Source: Mesorhizobium sp. WSM3862
GTDB lineage: Bacteria > Pseudomonadota > Alphaproteobacteria > Rhizobiales > Rhizobiaceae
NCBI RefSeq assembly: GCF_002294985.1
Contig: NZ_NSGE01000002.1
Location: 620,001 to 684,000 of the forward strand
Direction: 5' to 3'
DNA: 64,000 nucleotides
Notes under the pieces: generated by a model
What the model saw: the letters and a program-made list of their open reading frames with translations, nothing else
Database searches by the model: none
Told to the model about the DNA's origin: nothing
Shown here: positions 54,466 to 63,824 of the stretch, piece after piece
Position numbering within the stretch: position 1 is the first letter of the stretch
Layout of the letters: every line of letters starts with the position of its first letter
Program-made: the position numbers and the translations under genes

Positions 54466-54648
54466 TCAAATGAAGTCGGTCGAGAAGGTGGCTGTGCAGC
54501 GGCCGTTTCGCGTGTCGAGAATTTCCGGAAAACCGATGTCCTTGCGCAGGTCGGCCGGCAGCGAAAGCAGAATGCGCTCGCTGCGGTAGCGGGCGCGCGC
54601 CGTCGCATATTGGCTGGCGATGCGGCTGATGGATGACAAGATGGACAT
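54466..54648 (-). CDS. DUF1127-like small protein
   Basis: 60 residues from ATG 54648 (GGGAGAG 6-12 nt upstream). An amphipathic helix (ILSSISRIASQYATARARYR) followed by SERILLSLPADLRKDIGF, which matches the DUF1127 core L-x-x-LP-DLR-DIG. Small DUF1127 proteins of rhizobia are involved in stress, phosphate and RNA turnover. The C-terminus here (TRNGRCTATFSTDFI) is longer than in the shortest members. Confidence 0.82.
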   Translation of the reverse strand: MSILSSISRIASQYATARARYRSERILLSLPADLRKDIGFPEILDTRNGRCTATFSTDFI

Positions 54649-54805
54649 GATAAACTCTCCCTGGTTGGTGCCGTCAGCACCGTGTCGGCATCCCGAGGAC
54701 GAGGAATGCTGCGGCAATCCGACAGGTCACCGGAATTTTTCATGCGCGCCCGGAAAGCCGGCCCGTATAGGCCGGCCCCCATATAGGCTGGCCTTGTCGT
54801 GGCTA

Positions 54806-56332
54806 TCAGCGCTCCGTCGCGGCCACCGAGCGGAAGAACCCTTCCGGACTGTCGACTTCGGTCAGCCGCCGCTTCTCGATCAGCCAGAACCGGTTGCCGA
54901 TCGCGCGGATGAAGGAGCGGTCGTGCGAGGCGAGCAGGCAGCTTGCCTGATGCTTCAGCAACTCGTCCTCCAGCGCTTCCTGGCCGTCAATGTCGAGGTG
55001 ATTGGTCGGCTCGTCGAGGAGGTAGAAATTGGGGTTGAGGAGCTGCAGCACCAGCAACATCAGCCTCGACCGCTGCCCGCCCGACAACGCGGCGATCCTT
55101 TTCTCCTGCATCTCGATGGCGACGCCGGCGCCGGCGAGAAGCGAGCGGGCGCGCTGCTCGCCGATCTCGAAGCGGCGCGAGACCATCGCCAGCGGGGTGG
55201 CGTCGGCGCCGATGCCGGACAGAGCCTGGTCGCTGTAGCCGAGCACGGTCGACGGCGTCACCTTGACGCTTTCTTCCGACCCCGGTTCGGCGATGGCGGC
55301 GCGGATCATCGCAATGAAGCGCGATTTGCCGACACCGTTGCGGCCGAGCAGCACGATGCGGTCGCCTTGGCAGATATGGCGCTTGCCGGTCCTGAACAGC
55401 AGCGTGCCGCCGGGCGTTTCGACCGCCGGGTCGTCGAGCGTGATCAGCACCTTGGCGTGGGTGCCGCGGTTGGCCAATCGGATCGCGCCGGCCGAACGCT
55501 CGCGATGCGCTGCCACGGCTGCATCTTCCAGCCTTTCGGCCCGCTCCCTGAGCTGCTTGGTTTTGACCGTCAGCAGGTCGCTGCCGGAATTGATGCCGAT
55601 GTTGTTGAGCTTGGCTGCCTGGCGGCGCAACTGCTGCGCGACCTTCATGTCGCGCTCGAACCGCCGGGCCGTCGAGGCATCGACCTCGTCGAGCGCCCGC
55701 CGGGCGCGCGAATAGGGCAGCGAAAACACCGGCGATTCTTCCGGGCGCAGGAAGAGCGTGCGGTTGGTGGTGGCGTCGAGAAAGGCGCGGTCGTGGCTGG
55801 CGATGATCACCGGCACCTCGCGTGGCAGCGCGTTGAGCCAGGTTTCGAGCTGGCCGATCTTGGCGAGGTCGAGATGGTTGGTCGGTTCGTCGAGCAGAAG
55901 CACGTCCGGGTCGGTGACCCAGACGCGGGCGATCAGCGCCAGCCTTTGCCAGCCGCCGCTCAAGGCCCGCATCGGCCTGTCGCGCATGTCCTCGGGCACA
56001 TCGAGCGAATCCAGCACCACGTCGACGCGCCAGAGCTCGCTGCCAAGCTGCTCCGGCGGCAAGGCATCGGCAACCACCTGATGGAAGCTACGGTCGAGCT
56101 GCGCGCCGGGGACGGATTGCTCGACATGGCCGACGCGCAAGCCGCGCGTCCGGGTGATGTCGCCGCTCGTGGCGTCCAGCTCGCCCGCCAGGCATCTGAG
56201 CAGGGTGGTTTTGCCACGGCCGTTCGCCGCGACGATGCCCAGCCGGTCGCCGGCACCGATGATGAGGTCGAGGTTGGAGAAGAGCGGCGCACTCATGGTG
56301 ACGCCGAGGGATTTGAGGCTGATCAGGGCCAT
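54806..56332 (-). CDS. ABC-F family ATP-binding protein
   Basis: 508 residues with two ATPase domains and no membrane helices. The first Walker A is AANGRGKTT (an Ala replaces the usual first Gly), signature LSGGWQRL, Walker B VLLLDEPTNHLD. The second has GRNGVGKSR, LSGGQRSR and YLLDEPTNHLD. A charged linker (ARRALDEVDASTARRFERDM) connects them. ABC-F proteins act on ribosomes, clearing stalled or antibiotic-bound states. Target antibiotic or stall unknown. Confidence 0.92.
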   Translation of the reverse strand: MALISLKSLGVTMSAPLFSNLDLIIGAGDRLGIVAANGRGKTTLLRCLAGELDATSGDITRTRGLRVGHVEQSVPGAQLDRSFHQVVADALPPEQLGSELWRVDVVLDSLDVPEDMRDRPMRALSGGWQRLALIARVWVTDPDVLLLDEPTNHLDLAKIGQLETWLNALPREVPVIIASHDRAFLDATTNRTLFLRPEESPVFSLPYSRARRALDEVDASTARRFERDMKVAQQLRRQAAKLNNIGINSGSDLLTVKTKQLRERAERLEDAAVAAHRERSAGAIRLANRGTHAKVLITLDDPAVETPGGTLLFRTGKRHICQGDRIVLLGRNGVGKSRFIAMIRAAIAEPGSEESVKVTPSTVLGYSDQALSGIGADATPLAMVSRRFEIGEQRARSLLAGAGVAIEMQEKRIAALSGGQRSRLMLLVLQLLNPNFYLLDEPTNHLDIDGQEALEDELLKHQASCLLASHDRSFIRAIGNRFWLIEKRRLTEVDSPEGFFRSVAATER

Positions 56333-56727
56333 GTCGATTTCTCTGGTCTTGCCGGAGCCCGGCTCAATGCACTTTGACGGTGCGCCGGTAGGCCATCAGG
56401 CCGAGATCAGCGGCACCACGAAGGGCAGACCAAAAATCGAAGCGGGGGAAAATTCCCGGACCGTCCTGGTCAGCCCTGCAAGCAAGCTCGCAGGGCACAG
56501 ACAGGGCCGCGCTGACGGTGGTGATCGATAGACACGCAGCCCTCCTTTCCAGATGTTCGAGTTGGGGAAACTGGTACACCTGGGGAGGGGGCATGGCAAG
56601 GGGCGGCAGGACAGAGCGGGGCGCTGAACCTACCGATCTCCCCTCTTTTGGGCACATTGTGGGGGAGATGTCCGGCAGGACAGAGCGCTGTCCCGCCGGC
56701 ATGTCAACATATCAATCTCTTCAGAAA
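56333..56727. other. Intergenic region between uvrB and the ABC-F gene, with a repeat element
   Basis: 395 bp. It holds a copy of the palindromic repeat (56635-56685) and a partial copy of its end (GGCGGCAGGACAGAGC near 56602), and likely the ABC-F promoter. No gene is supported; a plus-strand frame is only the antisense shadow of uvrB. The repeat shares its core with a copy inside uvrB in inverted orientation. Confidence 0.6.
56635..56685 (+). repeat. Palindromic repeat element, intergenic copy
   Basis: Starts GATCTCCCC and ends GGGGGAGATGTCCGGCAGGA followed by CAGAG. Arms ATCTCCCC and GGGGAGAT can pair around a loop of about 19 nt. The 3' module GGAGATGTCCGGCAGGACAG is shared exactly, in inverse orientation, with the copy inside uvrB. 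Confidence 0.8.
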
Positions 56728-59700
56728 TCAGTGCCCCGGCCGCCCAGTCTTGCTCGGCCGGCGCTTTTGACGGCGCTCATCGGCTGGGTCTTCGTAAGAG
56801 CCGATGCCAGAGCGCTGGCGGACGATGGGTTTATCGTCGCGTTCCTTCGCGCCCCCCTCTGTCCTGCCGGACATCTCCCCCACAAGGGGGGAGATTGGCC
56901 GTGGCTTCGTAGGCACCGTTCCTTCGACGGGTTTTTCGGTCCGGCGCACCGTCATCTCGTCGAGCGAGTTCTTGCGGAACAGCGACCCGGTGCGATCGCC
57001 CGGGATGCCGAAGTCGGAGCCATGCGCTTCCTGCGCCGACTGCTTCTTGAACAGCGAGCGCGAGACCGCGCCAGCGGGTGTTGCCATATCGGTGCCCGGT
57101 CCCATGTCGTCGATCGAGGGCTTGGCGAAAAGAGGCTTCTTCACCGGCACCGCGCCGTCCGCGCCCATCTCATCGAGATCCGGCTTGCGGAACAGGCCCT
57201 TGCCGTCGTCATCGACGGTGCGGTGCACCGCACGTCCCTTGTTGTGCCTGCCTTTCTCGCGGCCGGAAACCGGGCTTTCCATGTCGGCGTAGCGGGCGAG
57301 CGGATCGTCCGAGATGGACAGTTCCATTTCCCGCAGCCGCTTGATCTCGTCGCGGATGCGGGCGGCCTTCTCGAAGTCGAGATTGGCGGCGGCGTCGCGC
57401 ATCTGCTTGTCCAGCGCCTCGAGATGGGTTTTCAGATTGTTGCCGATCATGGCGCCGGCATCGTCGGTGAACTGCGAGATGTCGGCGCGCACGTGATCCT
57501 TCTCGTAGACGGAGTCGAGGATGTCGGCGATGCGCGACTTGACCGATTCCGGCGTGATGCCGTTGGCCGCGTTCCACTCCATCTGCTTCTCGCGGCGGCG
57601 GTTGGTCTCCGCCATCGCCCGTTCCATCGAGCCGGTGATCTGGTCGGCATAAAGGATGACCTTGCCGTCGACGTTGCGGGCGGCGCGGCCGATGGTCTGG
57701 ATCAGCGAGGTTTCCGAACGCAGGAAACCTTCCTTGTCGGCGTCGAGGATGGCGACGAAGCCGCATTCGGGAATGTCGAGGCCTTCGCGGAGCAGGTTGA
57801 TGCCGACCAGCACGTCGAAGGCGCCGAGGCGCAGGTCGCGCAGGATCTCGATGCGCTCCAGCGTGTCGATGTCGGAATGCATGTAGCGGACTCGAATGCC
57901 GTTCTCATGCAGATATTCGGTGAGGTCTTCGGCCATGCGCTTTGTGAGAACCGTGACCAGCGTGCGGTAGCCCAGCCTGGTCGTCTCGCGGATTTCGCCG
58001 ACGACATCGTCGACCTGGCTCTTGGCGGGGCGCACCTCGACCGGCGGGTCGATCAGCCCGGTCGGGCGGATGACCTGCTCGGCGAAGACGCCGCCGGACT
58101 GGTCGAGCTCCCAGCCGCCCGGCGTCGCCGAGACGGCGATCGACAGCGGGCGCATGGCGTCCCATTCCTCGAAGCGCAGCGGCCGGTTGTCCATGCAGGA
58201 GGGCAGGCGGAAGCCATACTCGGCCAGCGTCGCCTTGCGGCGGAAGTCGCCGCGATACATGCCGCCGATCTGCGGCACTGTGACGTGGCTCTCGTCGATG
58301 AAGATCAGCGCATTGTCCGGCACATATTCGAACAGGGTCGGCGGCGGCTCGCCCGGCTGGCGACCGGTGAGATAGCGCGAATAATTCTCGATGCCGGCGC
58401 AGGAACCGGTCGCTTCGAGCATCTCGAGGTCGAAGCGCGTGCGCTGCTCGAGACGTTGCGCTTCAAGCAGACGGCCAGCCTTTTCAAGCTCTTGCAGGCG
58501 GTATTGCAGCTCTTCCTTGATCGACTTGATAGCCTGATTCAAGGTCGGCCGCGGCGTCACATAGTGCGAATTGGCGTAGATCTTGACGCTCTTCAGCTCG
58601 CCGGTCTTCTGGCCGGTCAGCGGATCGAACTCGGTGATCGCCTCGATCTCGTCGCCGAACATCGAAATGCGCCAGGCGCGATCTTCGAGGTGGGCCGGAA
58701 AGATCTCGATCGTGTCGCCGCGCACGCGGAACGAGCCGCGCACGAAGTTGATGTCCTGACGCTTGTATTGCTGGGCGACGAGGTCGGCGAGCAAGGCGCG
58801 CTGGTCGAGCCGGTCACCGACCTGCATCTGGAAAGTCATCGCCGTATAGGTCTCGACCGAGCCGATACCGTAGATGCAGGAGACGGAGGCGACGATGATG
58901 ACGTCATCACGCTCCAGCAGCGAGCGCGTCGCCGAGTGGCGCATGCGATCGATCTGCTCGTTGATCGAGGATTCCTTCTCGATATAGGTGTCGGTGCGCG
59001 GGACGTAGGCTTCCGGCTGGTAGTAGTCGTAATAGGAGACGAAATACTCGACCGCGTTTTCGGGGAAGAATTTCTTGAACTCGGCGTAGAGCTGCGCGGC
59101 CAGCGTCTTGTTCGGCGCCAGGATCAGGGCAGGGCGCTGCGTTTCCTCGATCACCTTGGCCATGGTGAAGGTCTTGCCGGAGCCGGTCACGCCGAGCAGC
59201 ACCTGGGTGCGGTCGCTTTGCTCGACACCCTCGACAAGGTCCTTGATGGCGGTCGGCTGGTCGCCGGCGGGCTCGAAATCCGACACCATCTTGATGGCGA
59301 TGCCGCCTTCCGATTTTTCCGGCCGGGCAGGCCGGTGCGGCGTCCAAAGCTGGCCATCCTTATGCAGCGGATTGCCGGATTCGATGAGCCTCGACAGTGC
59401 GGCGACGGTCGCGGTCACACCGCTCGAGGAAACCTGCTCGGCGTCCTCCAGGCTGATGTCGAGGCCGGCCACCGGGTTGAGGCCGGCGGCGGCGCGTTCT
59501 TTCGCCGATGCCGCGCCGCCCATCGAGGTGCCGCGCGCCGTGCGCCCGGGCGCAGCAGAGCGCTCGGGGACCTTCTTCGGCGCTTTAGCCTTCGGCTGCT
59601 TTTGCGCCTCGCGCTCGATCTGCCCGGCCCAATCGGAGATCGAGCCGGTGAGAGGCGCGCCGGAGAACTCGCTTTGCGGTGCTTCGGCGAAGCCGCCGCG

Positions 59701-59805
59701 CTCCAGGGGCTCGGCGGCGTCGAGGAATTCGGTCAGCGGACTGCGCCGTTTCGGCGCGCCCTCTTGCGCCGGCGAGGGCGTTTTCTTGTCGGTGCGTTTG
59801 GCCAT
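56728..59805 (-). CDS. uvrB: Excinuclease ABC subunit B, extended form
   Basis: 1025 residues, against about 670 in E. coli. The core starts near 170: [17 protein letters not shown], Walker [12 protein letters not shown], the beta-hairpin [38 protein letters not shown], helicase motifs, and the UVR motif [20 protein letters not shown] for UvrA/UvrC contact. An N-terminal disordered extension of about 165 residues and a C-terminal tail of about 175 surround it. The tail has four short repeats ([40 protein letters not shown]) and a peptide [16 protein letters not shown] that is the translation of an inserted DNA repeat. It recognises and verifies DNA damage. Confidence 0.95.
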   Translation of the reverse strand: MAKRTDKKTPSPAQEGAPKRRSPLTEFLDAAEPLERGGFAEAPQSEFSGAPLTGSISDWAGQIEREAQKQPKAKAPKKVPERSAAPGRTARGTSMGGAASAKERAAAGLNPVAGLDISLEDAEQVSSSGVTATVAALSRLIESGNPLHKDGQLWTPHRPARPEKSEGGIAIKMVSDFEPAGDQPTAIKDLVEGVEQSDRTQVLLGVTGSGKTFTMAKVIEETQRPALILAPNKTLAAQLYAEFKKFFPENAVEYFVSYYDYYQPEAYVPRTDTYIEKESSINEQIDRMRHSATRSLLERDDVIIVASVSCIYGIGSVETYTAMTFQMQVGDRLDQRALLADLVAQQYKRQDINFVRGSFRVRGDTIEIFPAHLEDRAWRISMFGDEIEAITEFDPLTGQKTGELKSVKIYANSHYVTPRPTLNQAIKSIKEELQYRLQELEKAGRLLEAQRLEQRTRFDLEMLEATGSCAGIENYSRYLTGRQPGEPPPTLFEYVPDNALIFIDESHVTVPQIGGMYRGDFRRKATLAEYGFRLPSCMDNRPLRFEEWDAMRPLSIAVSATPGGWELDQSGGVFAEQVIRPTGLIDPPVEVRPAKSQVDDVVGEIRETTRLGYRTLVTVLTKRMAEDLTEYLHENGIRVRYMHSDIDTLERIEILRDLRLGAFDVLVGINLLREGLDIPECGFVAILDADKEGFLRSETSLIQTIGRAARNVDGKVILYADQITGSMERAMAETNRRREKQMEWNAANGITPESVKSRIADILDSVYEKDHVRADISQFTDDAGAMIGNNLKTHLEALDKQMRDAAANLDFEKAARIRDEIKRLREMELSISDDPLARYADMESPVSGREKGRHNKGRAVHRTVDDDGKGLFRKPDLDEMGADGAVPVKKPLFAKPSIDDMGPGTDMATPAGAVSRSLFKKQSAQEAHGSDFGIPGDRTGSLFRKNSLDEMTVRRTEKPVEGTVPTKPRPISPLVGEMSGRTEGGAKERDDKPIVRQRSGIGSYEDPADERRQKRRPSKTGRPGH
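56857..56895 (-). repeat. Palindromic repeat element inserted in the uvrB coding sequence
   Basis: ATCTCCCCC (56873-56881) and GGGGGAGAT (56887-56895) form a perfect 9-bp hairpin with a 5-nt loop, flanked by CTCTGTCCTGCCGGAC. It is in frame with uvrB and encodes [13 protein letters not shown] in the disordered tail. Matching sequence lies 170-220 bp away in the intergenic region, inverted. Confidence 0.8.
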
Positions 59806-59923
59806 GGCCCGAATATGGGAGGACTCGGCCGAAATGGAAAGAGCGGAGTGAAATGCCGGGTGCGCGCTGCCGAGCCTGCTGACAGAAGGCTGTCAGGAGG
59901 CATGTCGCACGCGCCGTTTCGTT

Positions 59924-61177
59924 TCAGTTGAACCACAGCGCGAAGGTCAGGAAGCCGGCGCCGCCGAACTCGCGCTGAATCTGATTGAAATCGTCGCTGG
60001 TGAGGATTTTTCCACTTTCGAGGTAAGGCGCGATGGCCGGGCCGGTGATCGACAGGACGAGGTCGAAAGGTTTCGGCTCGTCGAAGAAGCGCTTCATGTT
60101 GATGCCTTTGCCGATGACGCGGAAATGCGGCAGCAGCACGCGGCCTTCGAGAAGGTCCTCAGCCATGGTCAGGGCGGCAAGCCATGCCTGCACTTGCGCC
60201 TCGCCGACCTCGAGGCCGGTGAGCGGGTTGACGCCCTTCTGCTGCGGTCCCGGCAGCCATTCGCGGTCATTGTCGGTTTCGGCGCGTATCGCTTTCCAGT
60301 CCTCGCGCGAAAGCCGGATCATCTCCAGCAGGTGACGGCGCGCCGCCTTCCGGCGCTCCGGCTCGATCACCGGCCAGTTGACGAGATGCACCAGCGAGAT
60401 GAAGTCGGCAAAGCGCCATTCCGAGGCGAAGATGCTGCCGCTCATGCCGCCATCCGGCGGGACCAGCGCGTCCTGCAGCGGCAGTTTCGCGTGCGGAAAC
60501 AGCATGTGGAAAGAGCCGTCGAACATGGCTCTGAAATCATGCGCCAGCCAGAAATCGGCCTGCGCCATCAGGAACTCGGCGTAACCTTGCAGCCAGAAAC
60601 CGTCGGCGCGGTCGAAGCGGAAGGTAAGCGAAGGGGCGGCATCGCTTGCGTCGACGCCGCCGCGTGAGAGCGAGGCCATGATCGCGGCGATGCTTTCGTC
60701 CGGCGCGATGCTGCCGTCCTCGTTGAGATCGATACCGGCATGAGCGAGGTCGACCACCATGCCGATATCGGCGTCGGTGGGCACCGAGCCCAGCGTGGCG
60801 GCGGATTTCTCCAGACGGTCGCGGAAAGCGATCAGGATGGCGCGGAACTTTTCATAGGTGAGCGGCTCGGGACTGGGATTGTCCGGCACGGGCAGCCGCA
60901 TCAGCGGTAGCATGAAGGATTGCGGGCTCTCGAAACCGTGCCGATGCAGACCGCTGGCCAGGATTTCCAGCGCGGTAAAGAATTCGCCGGCGCCGGCGGC
61001 ATAGGCCGATGCCGGATCGCTCGGTGCCGCCGCCTCCAGTGCCGCCAAGGCAGTATTCCGATCCGCTACGGTCTTCGCCTCGAACAGGGCGGCCGGGTCG
61101 GGGCTAGCCGCTTTGGCGTAAGCAAACGGCAGGAGCAGCAAGAGTGTGAGTGCCACAAGGCCCGACAGTCGCTTCAC
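59924..61177 (-). CDS. Exported protein with EF-hand-like loop, unknown function
   Basis: 417 residues from GTG 61177 (GGGAGGAT 8 nt upstream). Sec signal MKRLSGLVALTLLLLLPFAY (first residue from GTG). A mainly helical periplasmic protein with an EF-hand-type calcium loop DLNEDGSIAPDES around residue 175, and later ESGKILTSDDFNQIQREFGG. Repeated hydrophobic helices (FMLPLMRLPVPDNPSPEPLT, FADFISLVHLVNWPVIEPER) suggest a compact domain. I do not recognise the family. Divergent from CapA with about 120 bp between them. Confidence 0.7.
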   Translation of the reverse strand: MKRLSGLVALTLLLLLPFAYAKAASPDPAALFEAKTVADRNTALAALEAAAPSDPASAYAAGAGEFFTALEILASGLHRHGFESPQSFMLPLMRLPVPDNPSPEPLTYEKFRAILIAFRDRLEKSAATLGSVPTDADIGMVVDLAHAGIDLNEDGSIAPDESIAAIMASLSRGGVDASDAAPSLTFRFDRADGFWLQGYAEFLMAQADFWLAHDFRAMFDGSFHMLFPHAKLPLQDALVPPDGGMSGSIFASEWRFADFISLVHLVNWPVIEPERRKAARRHLLEMIRLSREDWKAIRAETDNDREWLPGPQQKGVNPLTGLEVGEAQVQAWLAALTMAEDLLEGRVLLPHFRVIGKGINMKRFFDEPKPFDLVLSITGPAIAPYLESGKILTSDDFNQIQREFGGAGFLTFALWFN

Positions 61178-61295
61178 GATGGATCCTCCCGTCCCAATCC
61201 CGCCAGCCACAATATACGGATTTGCGGCGCTTCGCCTGCAGCTTTCTCCTGTCGCGTAGACGGTCTACACACGATGGCAAACGGTTGGGCATCGC

Positions 61296-62339
61296 GTGTC
61301 GAATTATCCGCTCTCCTACAAATTGTCGTGGCTGCCGCGTTTTCTGAAGCCGTCGCTTGGCGGCGACAGAAACGGTTTCGCGGCCCCGGCAGCGACGCTG
61401 ATGGTGCCGGGGCCAACGCAAACTGTGCGGCTTGCCTTCATCGGCGACCTGTCGGCGGTCGCCAATCGCAGGGTGCCGGAATGCGACCCTGCGATCGCGG
61501 CGCTGCTCGCTTCGGCCGATCTCGTGGTCGGCAATTGCGAAAGCCCGGTCGTCGAGCGGCCGAGCGCGGTGGCGGGCACGCGGCTTGGCACGCATCACGC
61601 GATGAGCGAACGCTTCCTGGCGGATGCGCTGGCAGCCGTCGGCATTGCCCGTGACAGGCTCGTGCTGTCGCTCGCCAACAATCATATCCTCGACCAGGGC
61701 GTTGCCGGCTTCGACGAGACGGTCGCGGCGCTGAAGCGGCTCGGCATCCGCACCATCGGCACCGCGGCCGGCGGCCCGGTCCAACACCAGGCCGCCGGGC
61801 CGCTGACGATCGGCTTCGCCGCGTTCACGCTTTGGCGCAACGCTGACGAGGCCGAATTTCGGGCGCGGATTTCCATGGCGGGCGATCCGGCCGAATGGCC
61901 GCTCGGGATCCTCGCGGACGTCGACTTGCTCTGCGCGGTGCCGCATTGGGACTGGGAGTTCCGGCATTTTCCGAGACCGGCGACGCGGGCGCTGGCGCGG
62001 CGGCTGGCGGGCCACGGCGTCCGGCTGATTGCCGGCCACCACGCCCATGTCGTGCAGCCGCTCGAGCGCATCGGCGATGCGCTCGTCGCCTACGGTCTCG
62101 GCGACTTCCTCGGCACGGCTTTTGCCAGGCAGCCATGGCCCGGCCGCATCGGTTCGATCCTGGTCGTCGACGTCCGCACGGACGCAGCCGCGCGAGGCAA
62201 GATTGCCGCTTACAAACTGCATTTCTTCATGCGCCTCGCCAAAGCCGGCCATGAGCAGCTGGTGCCGGTGGAGGCGCTGAAGGAGGGATTGTTGAAGCGG
62301 AAGGTTACCGAACGCCTGAGCGCGATCTTTTCCGGCTGA
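61296..62339 (+). CDS. CapA-family metallophosphatase-like protein
   Basis: 347 residues starting at GTG 61296. The CapA/PgsA fold: LAFIGDLSAVANRRV, GNCESPVVERPSAVAGTRLG, the metal-site SLANNHILDQGVAGFDETVA, and AGHHAHVVQPLERIGDALVA, then YGLGDFLGTAF. CapA proteins form the calcineurin-like phosphatase scaffold of poly-gamma-glutamate or capsule export machinery. No signal peptide or membrane anchor is seen here, so this member may act inside the cell. The first 35 residues are not typical of the family. Confidence 0.87.
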   Translation: MSNYPLSYKLSWLPRFLKPSLGGDRNGFAAPAATLMVPGPTQTVRLAFIGDLSAVANRRVPECDPAIAALLASADLVVGNCESPVVERPSAVAGTRLGTHHAMSERFLADALAAVGIARDRLVLSLANNHILDQGVAGFDETVAALKRLGIRTIGTAAGGPVQHQAAGPLTIGFAAFTLWRNADEAEFRARISMAGDPAEWPLGILADVDLLCAVPHWDWEFRHFPRPATRALARRLAGHGVRLIAGHHAHVVQPLERIGDALVAYGLGDFLGTAFARQPWPGRIGSILVVDVRTDAAARGKIAAYKLHFFMRLAKAGHEQLVPVEALKEGLLKRKVTERLSAIFSG

Positions 62340-62414
62340 CAGCCGACTGCTGACCGGCCCGACTGGCCGCGGAGAACTCGCCGCACTAGGCAGCCGTAAT
62401 GCCTTGGATGCAGT

Positions 62415-62909
62415 TCAGCAGTCGAAGCCGTATTGGGTGCGCATGTAGTCCGCCTCTTCCTTGGACATTTTCTTGAACATCACGCAGACGGTGAAGCTGC
62501 CGACCTGATGGCCGTCCCTGGTGTATCCCCAGTCGGAGATATCGTCCTTGGAGAATTCGATGTTCTGGCCGAATACGACGTTGCGGACGAGTTCCGGCTC
62601 GTTCGCCAATATGCCGACAGAGCCGGTGGCGGTCCGCTTGAAGGGGATGACCCAGAAATGCTCCGTCGCATGTCCGTCGACCACCATGACCTTCAGCTTG
62701 AACCTGCCGGTTCCCGGCGGCGGCGCGTCGGACAAAGCCAGGAAGTCGTCCAGGCTGGATCGTGCCCTTGCAATCGCCGCCGCCATTTCGGCATCGTCCG
62801 GGGCTACCATCACCGTTTTGTCGTCACCCTGATCGGTGTCTTGCGCTCGAACAGGCAAGGGCGCGAGTGCCAGTAACAAGCTTAGTGTGGCGCGAACGGC
62901 AAAGGTCAT
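62415..62909 (-). CDS. DUF2314 domain-containing exported protein
   Basis: 164 residues from ATG 62909 (a TTG four codons earlier is possible). Signal peptide MTFAVRATLSLLLALAPLPV, cleaved near RAQ. The DUF2314 domain follows: MAAAIARARSSLDDFLALSD, GRFKLKVMVVDGHATEHFWV, EFSKDDISDWGYTRDGHQVG, ending EADYMRTQYGFDC. Function unknown. Convergent with the CapA gene, 75 bp apart. Confidence 0.87.
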   Translation of the reverse strand: MTFAVRATLSLLLALAPLPVRAQDTDQGDDKTVMVAPDDAEMAAAIARARSSLDDFLALSDAPPPGTGRFKLKVMVVDGHATEHFWVIPFKRTATGSVGILANEPELVRNVVFGQNIEFSKDDISDWGYTRDGHQVGSFTVCVMFKKMSKEEADYMRTQYGFDC

Positions 62910-63140
62910 GAAGCCCCCCAAGTCCAGGTAGGGCGCTCATCTTCCCGCATCGTACCGGCATTATCAATCAGGCACGGCATTGTCGCGACGCGCCAGCGGC
63001 GGCCTTCGTCTGCAGCGTTCCGATACCCCTATGGCTTTGCCGGGTGGTCAGTCTATCCGTCACGAGCGGATGGTAACGGGAACGGAAGCGCTCCCGGTCG
63101 TCAAAGAGTCGAAAGCGCCGAGCGCCGGAGAAGACAGGAC

Positions 63141-63768
63141 ATGCGAATGAAACTTGCTGCCACGGCGATCGCGATGATCATTCTTGGTGCGTCCTCGGCC
63201 CGCGCCGAAGATCTGAAAGCTTTCAAGCTGACGATCGATGGCGTGGCGGTCGAAATCGATCCCGGCGAGGATGCAGACGTGACCTTGCCCGGCGGCAAGA
63301 CGGCCAGGGTGCGGCTCGACCGCAACGACTTCGCCACTTTCTCAGGCGGCACGTTTTCCTTTGTTCATCCGAGCAGCATTTCCGTCACCAAGACGGATCT
63401 CGGCGAGAGCATCACCCAATACCTCGCTGCCTCGGCCCTCGGCACCCGTCGTCGTGGTGCAGGAATACGGCAAGATGAATCCAGTGTCGCTCAATCAGCT
63501 GATGCTGCAGGAGATGACCAAGGAGTCGGTTCAGGCGGGCGGCACGCTGATACAGGAGCCGACGACCCGCAAGCTCGCCGACGGCAAGCAGTTGACCGGC
63601 ATCAAAGCCACGGTGAAGACGCGTACCGACAAGGCCGATTTCGAGATCGTCGGCTTCGATCTTGCCGATTAGGGGCTGCTGTTCATCACGCGCATCGGCG
63701 ATCAGGACACCGCAACCGAGCAACCGATGATCGACAAATTCTGACAGACGCTGAAGGTCAAACTGTAA
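63141..63768 (+). pseudogene. Decayed exported protein gene with frameshift and two stops
   Basis: The first frame starts at ATG 63141 with signal peptide MRMKLAATAIAMIILGASSA (then RA-E) and a plausible mature domain (LKAFKLTIDGVAVEIDPGED, then VRLDRNDFATFSGGTFSFVH). Near 63444-63448 the frame must shift by +1 to continue as VVVQEYGKMNPVSLNQLMLQ and EVGFDLAD-type sequence. Two in-frame stops follow: TAG (63670) where Gln fits, and TGA (63742) where Trp fits, before the natural TAA (63766). Three lesions make sequencing error unlikely. Family not recognised. GGAG lies upstream of the start. Confidence 0.78.
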
Positions 63769-63824
63769 GGCGCGCTGATATTCAAGTGCCTGGAATACCA
63801 GTTTCGTGCGCTTCCGGTGCTGGA

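Noticed and set aside
56518..59931. 1137-codon plus-strand frame opposite uvrB
   Set aside because: No recognisable protein and fully antisense to a clear UvrB; an artefact of codon bias.
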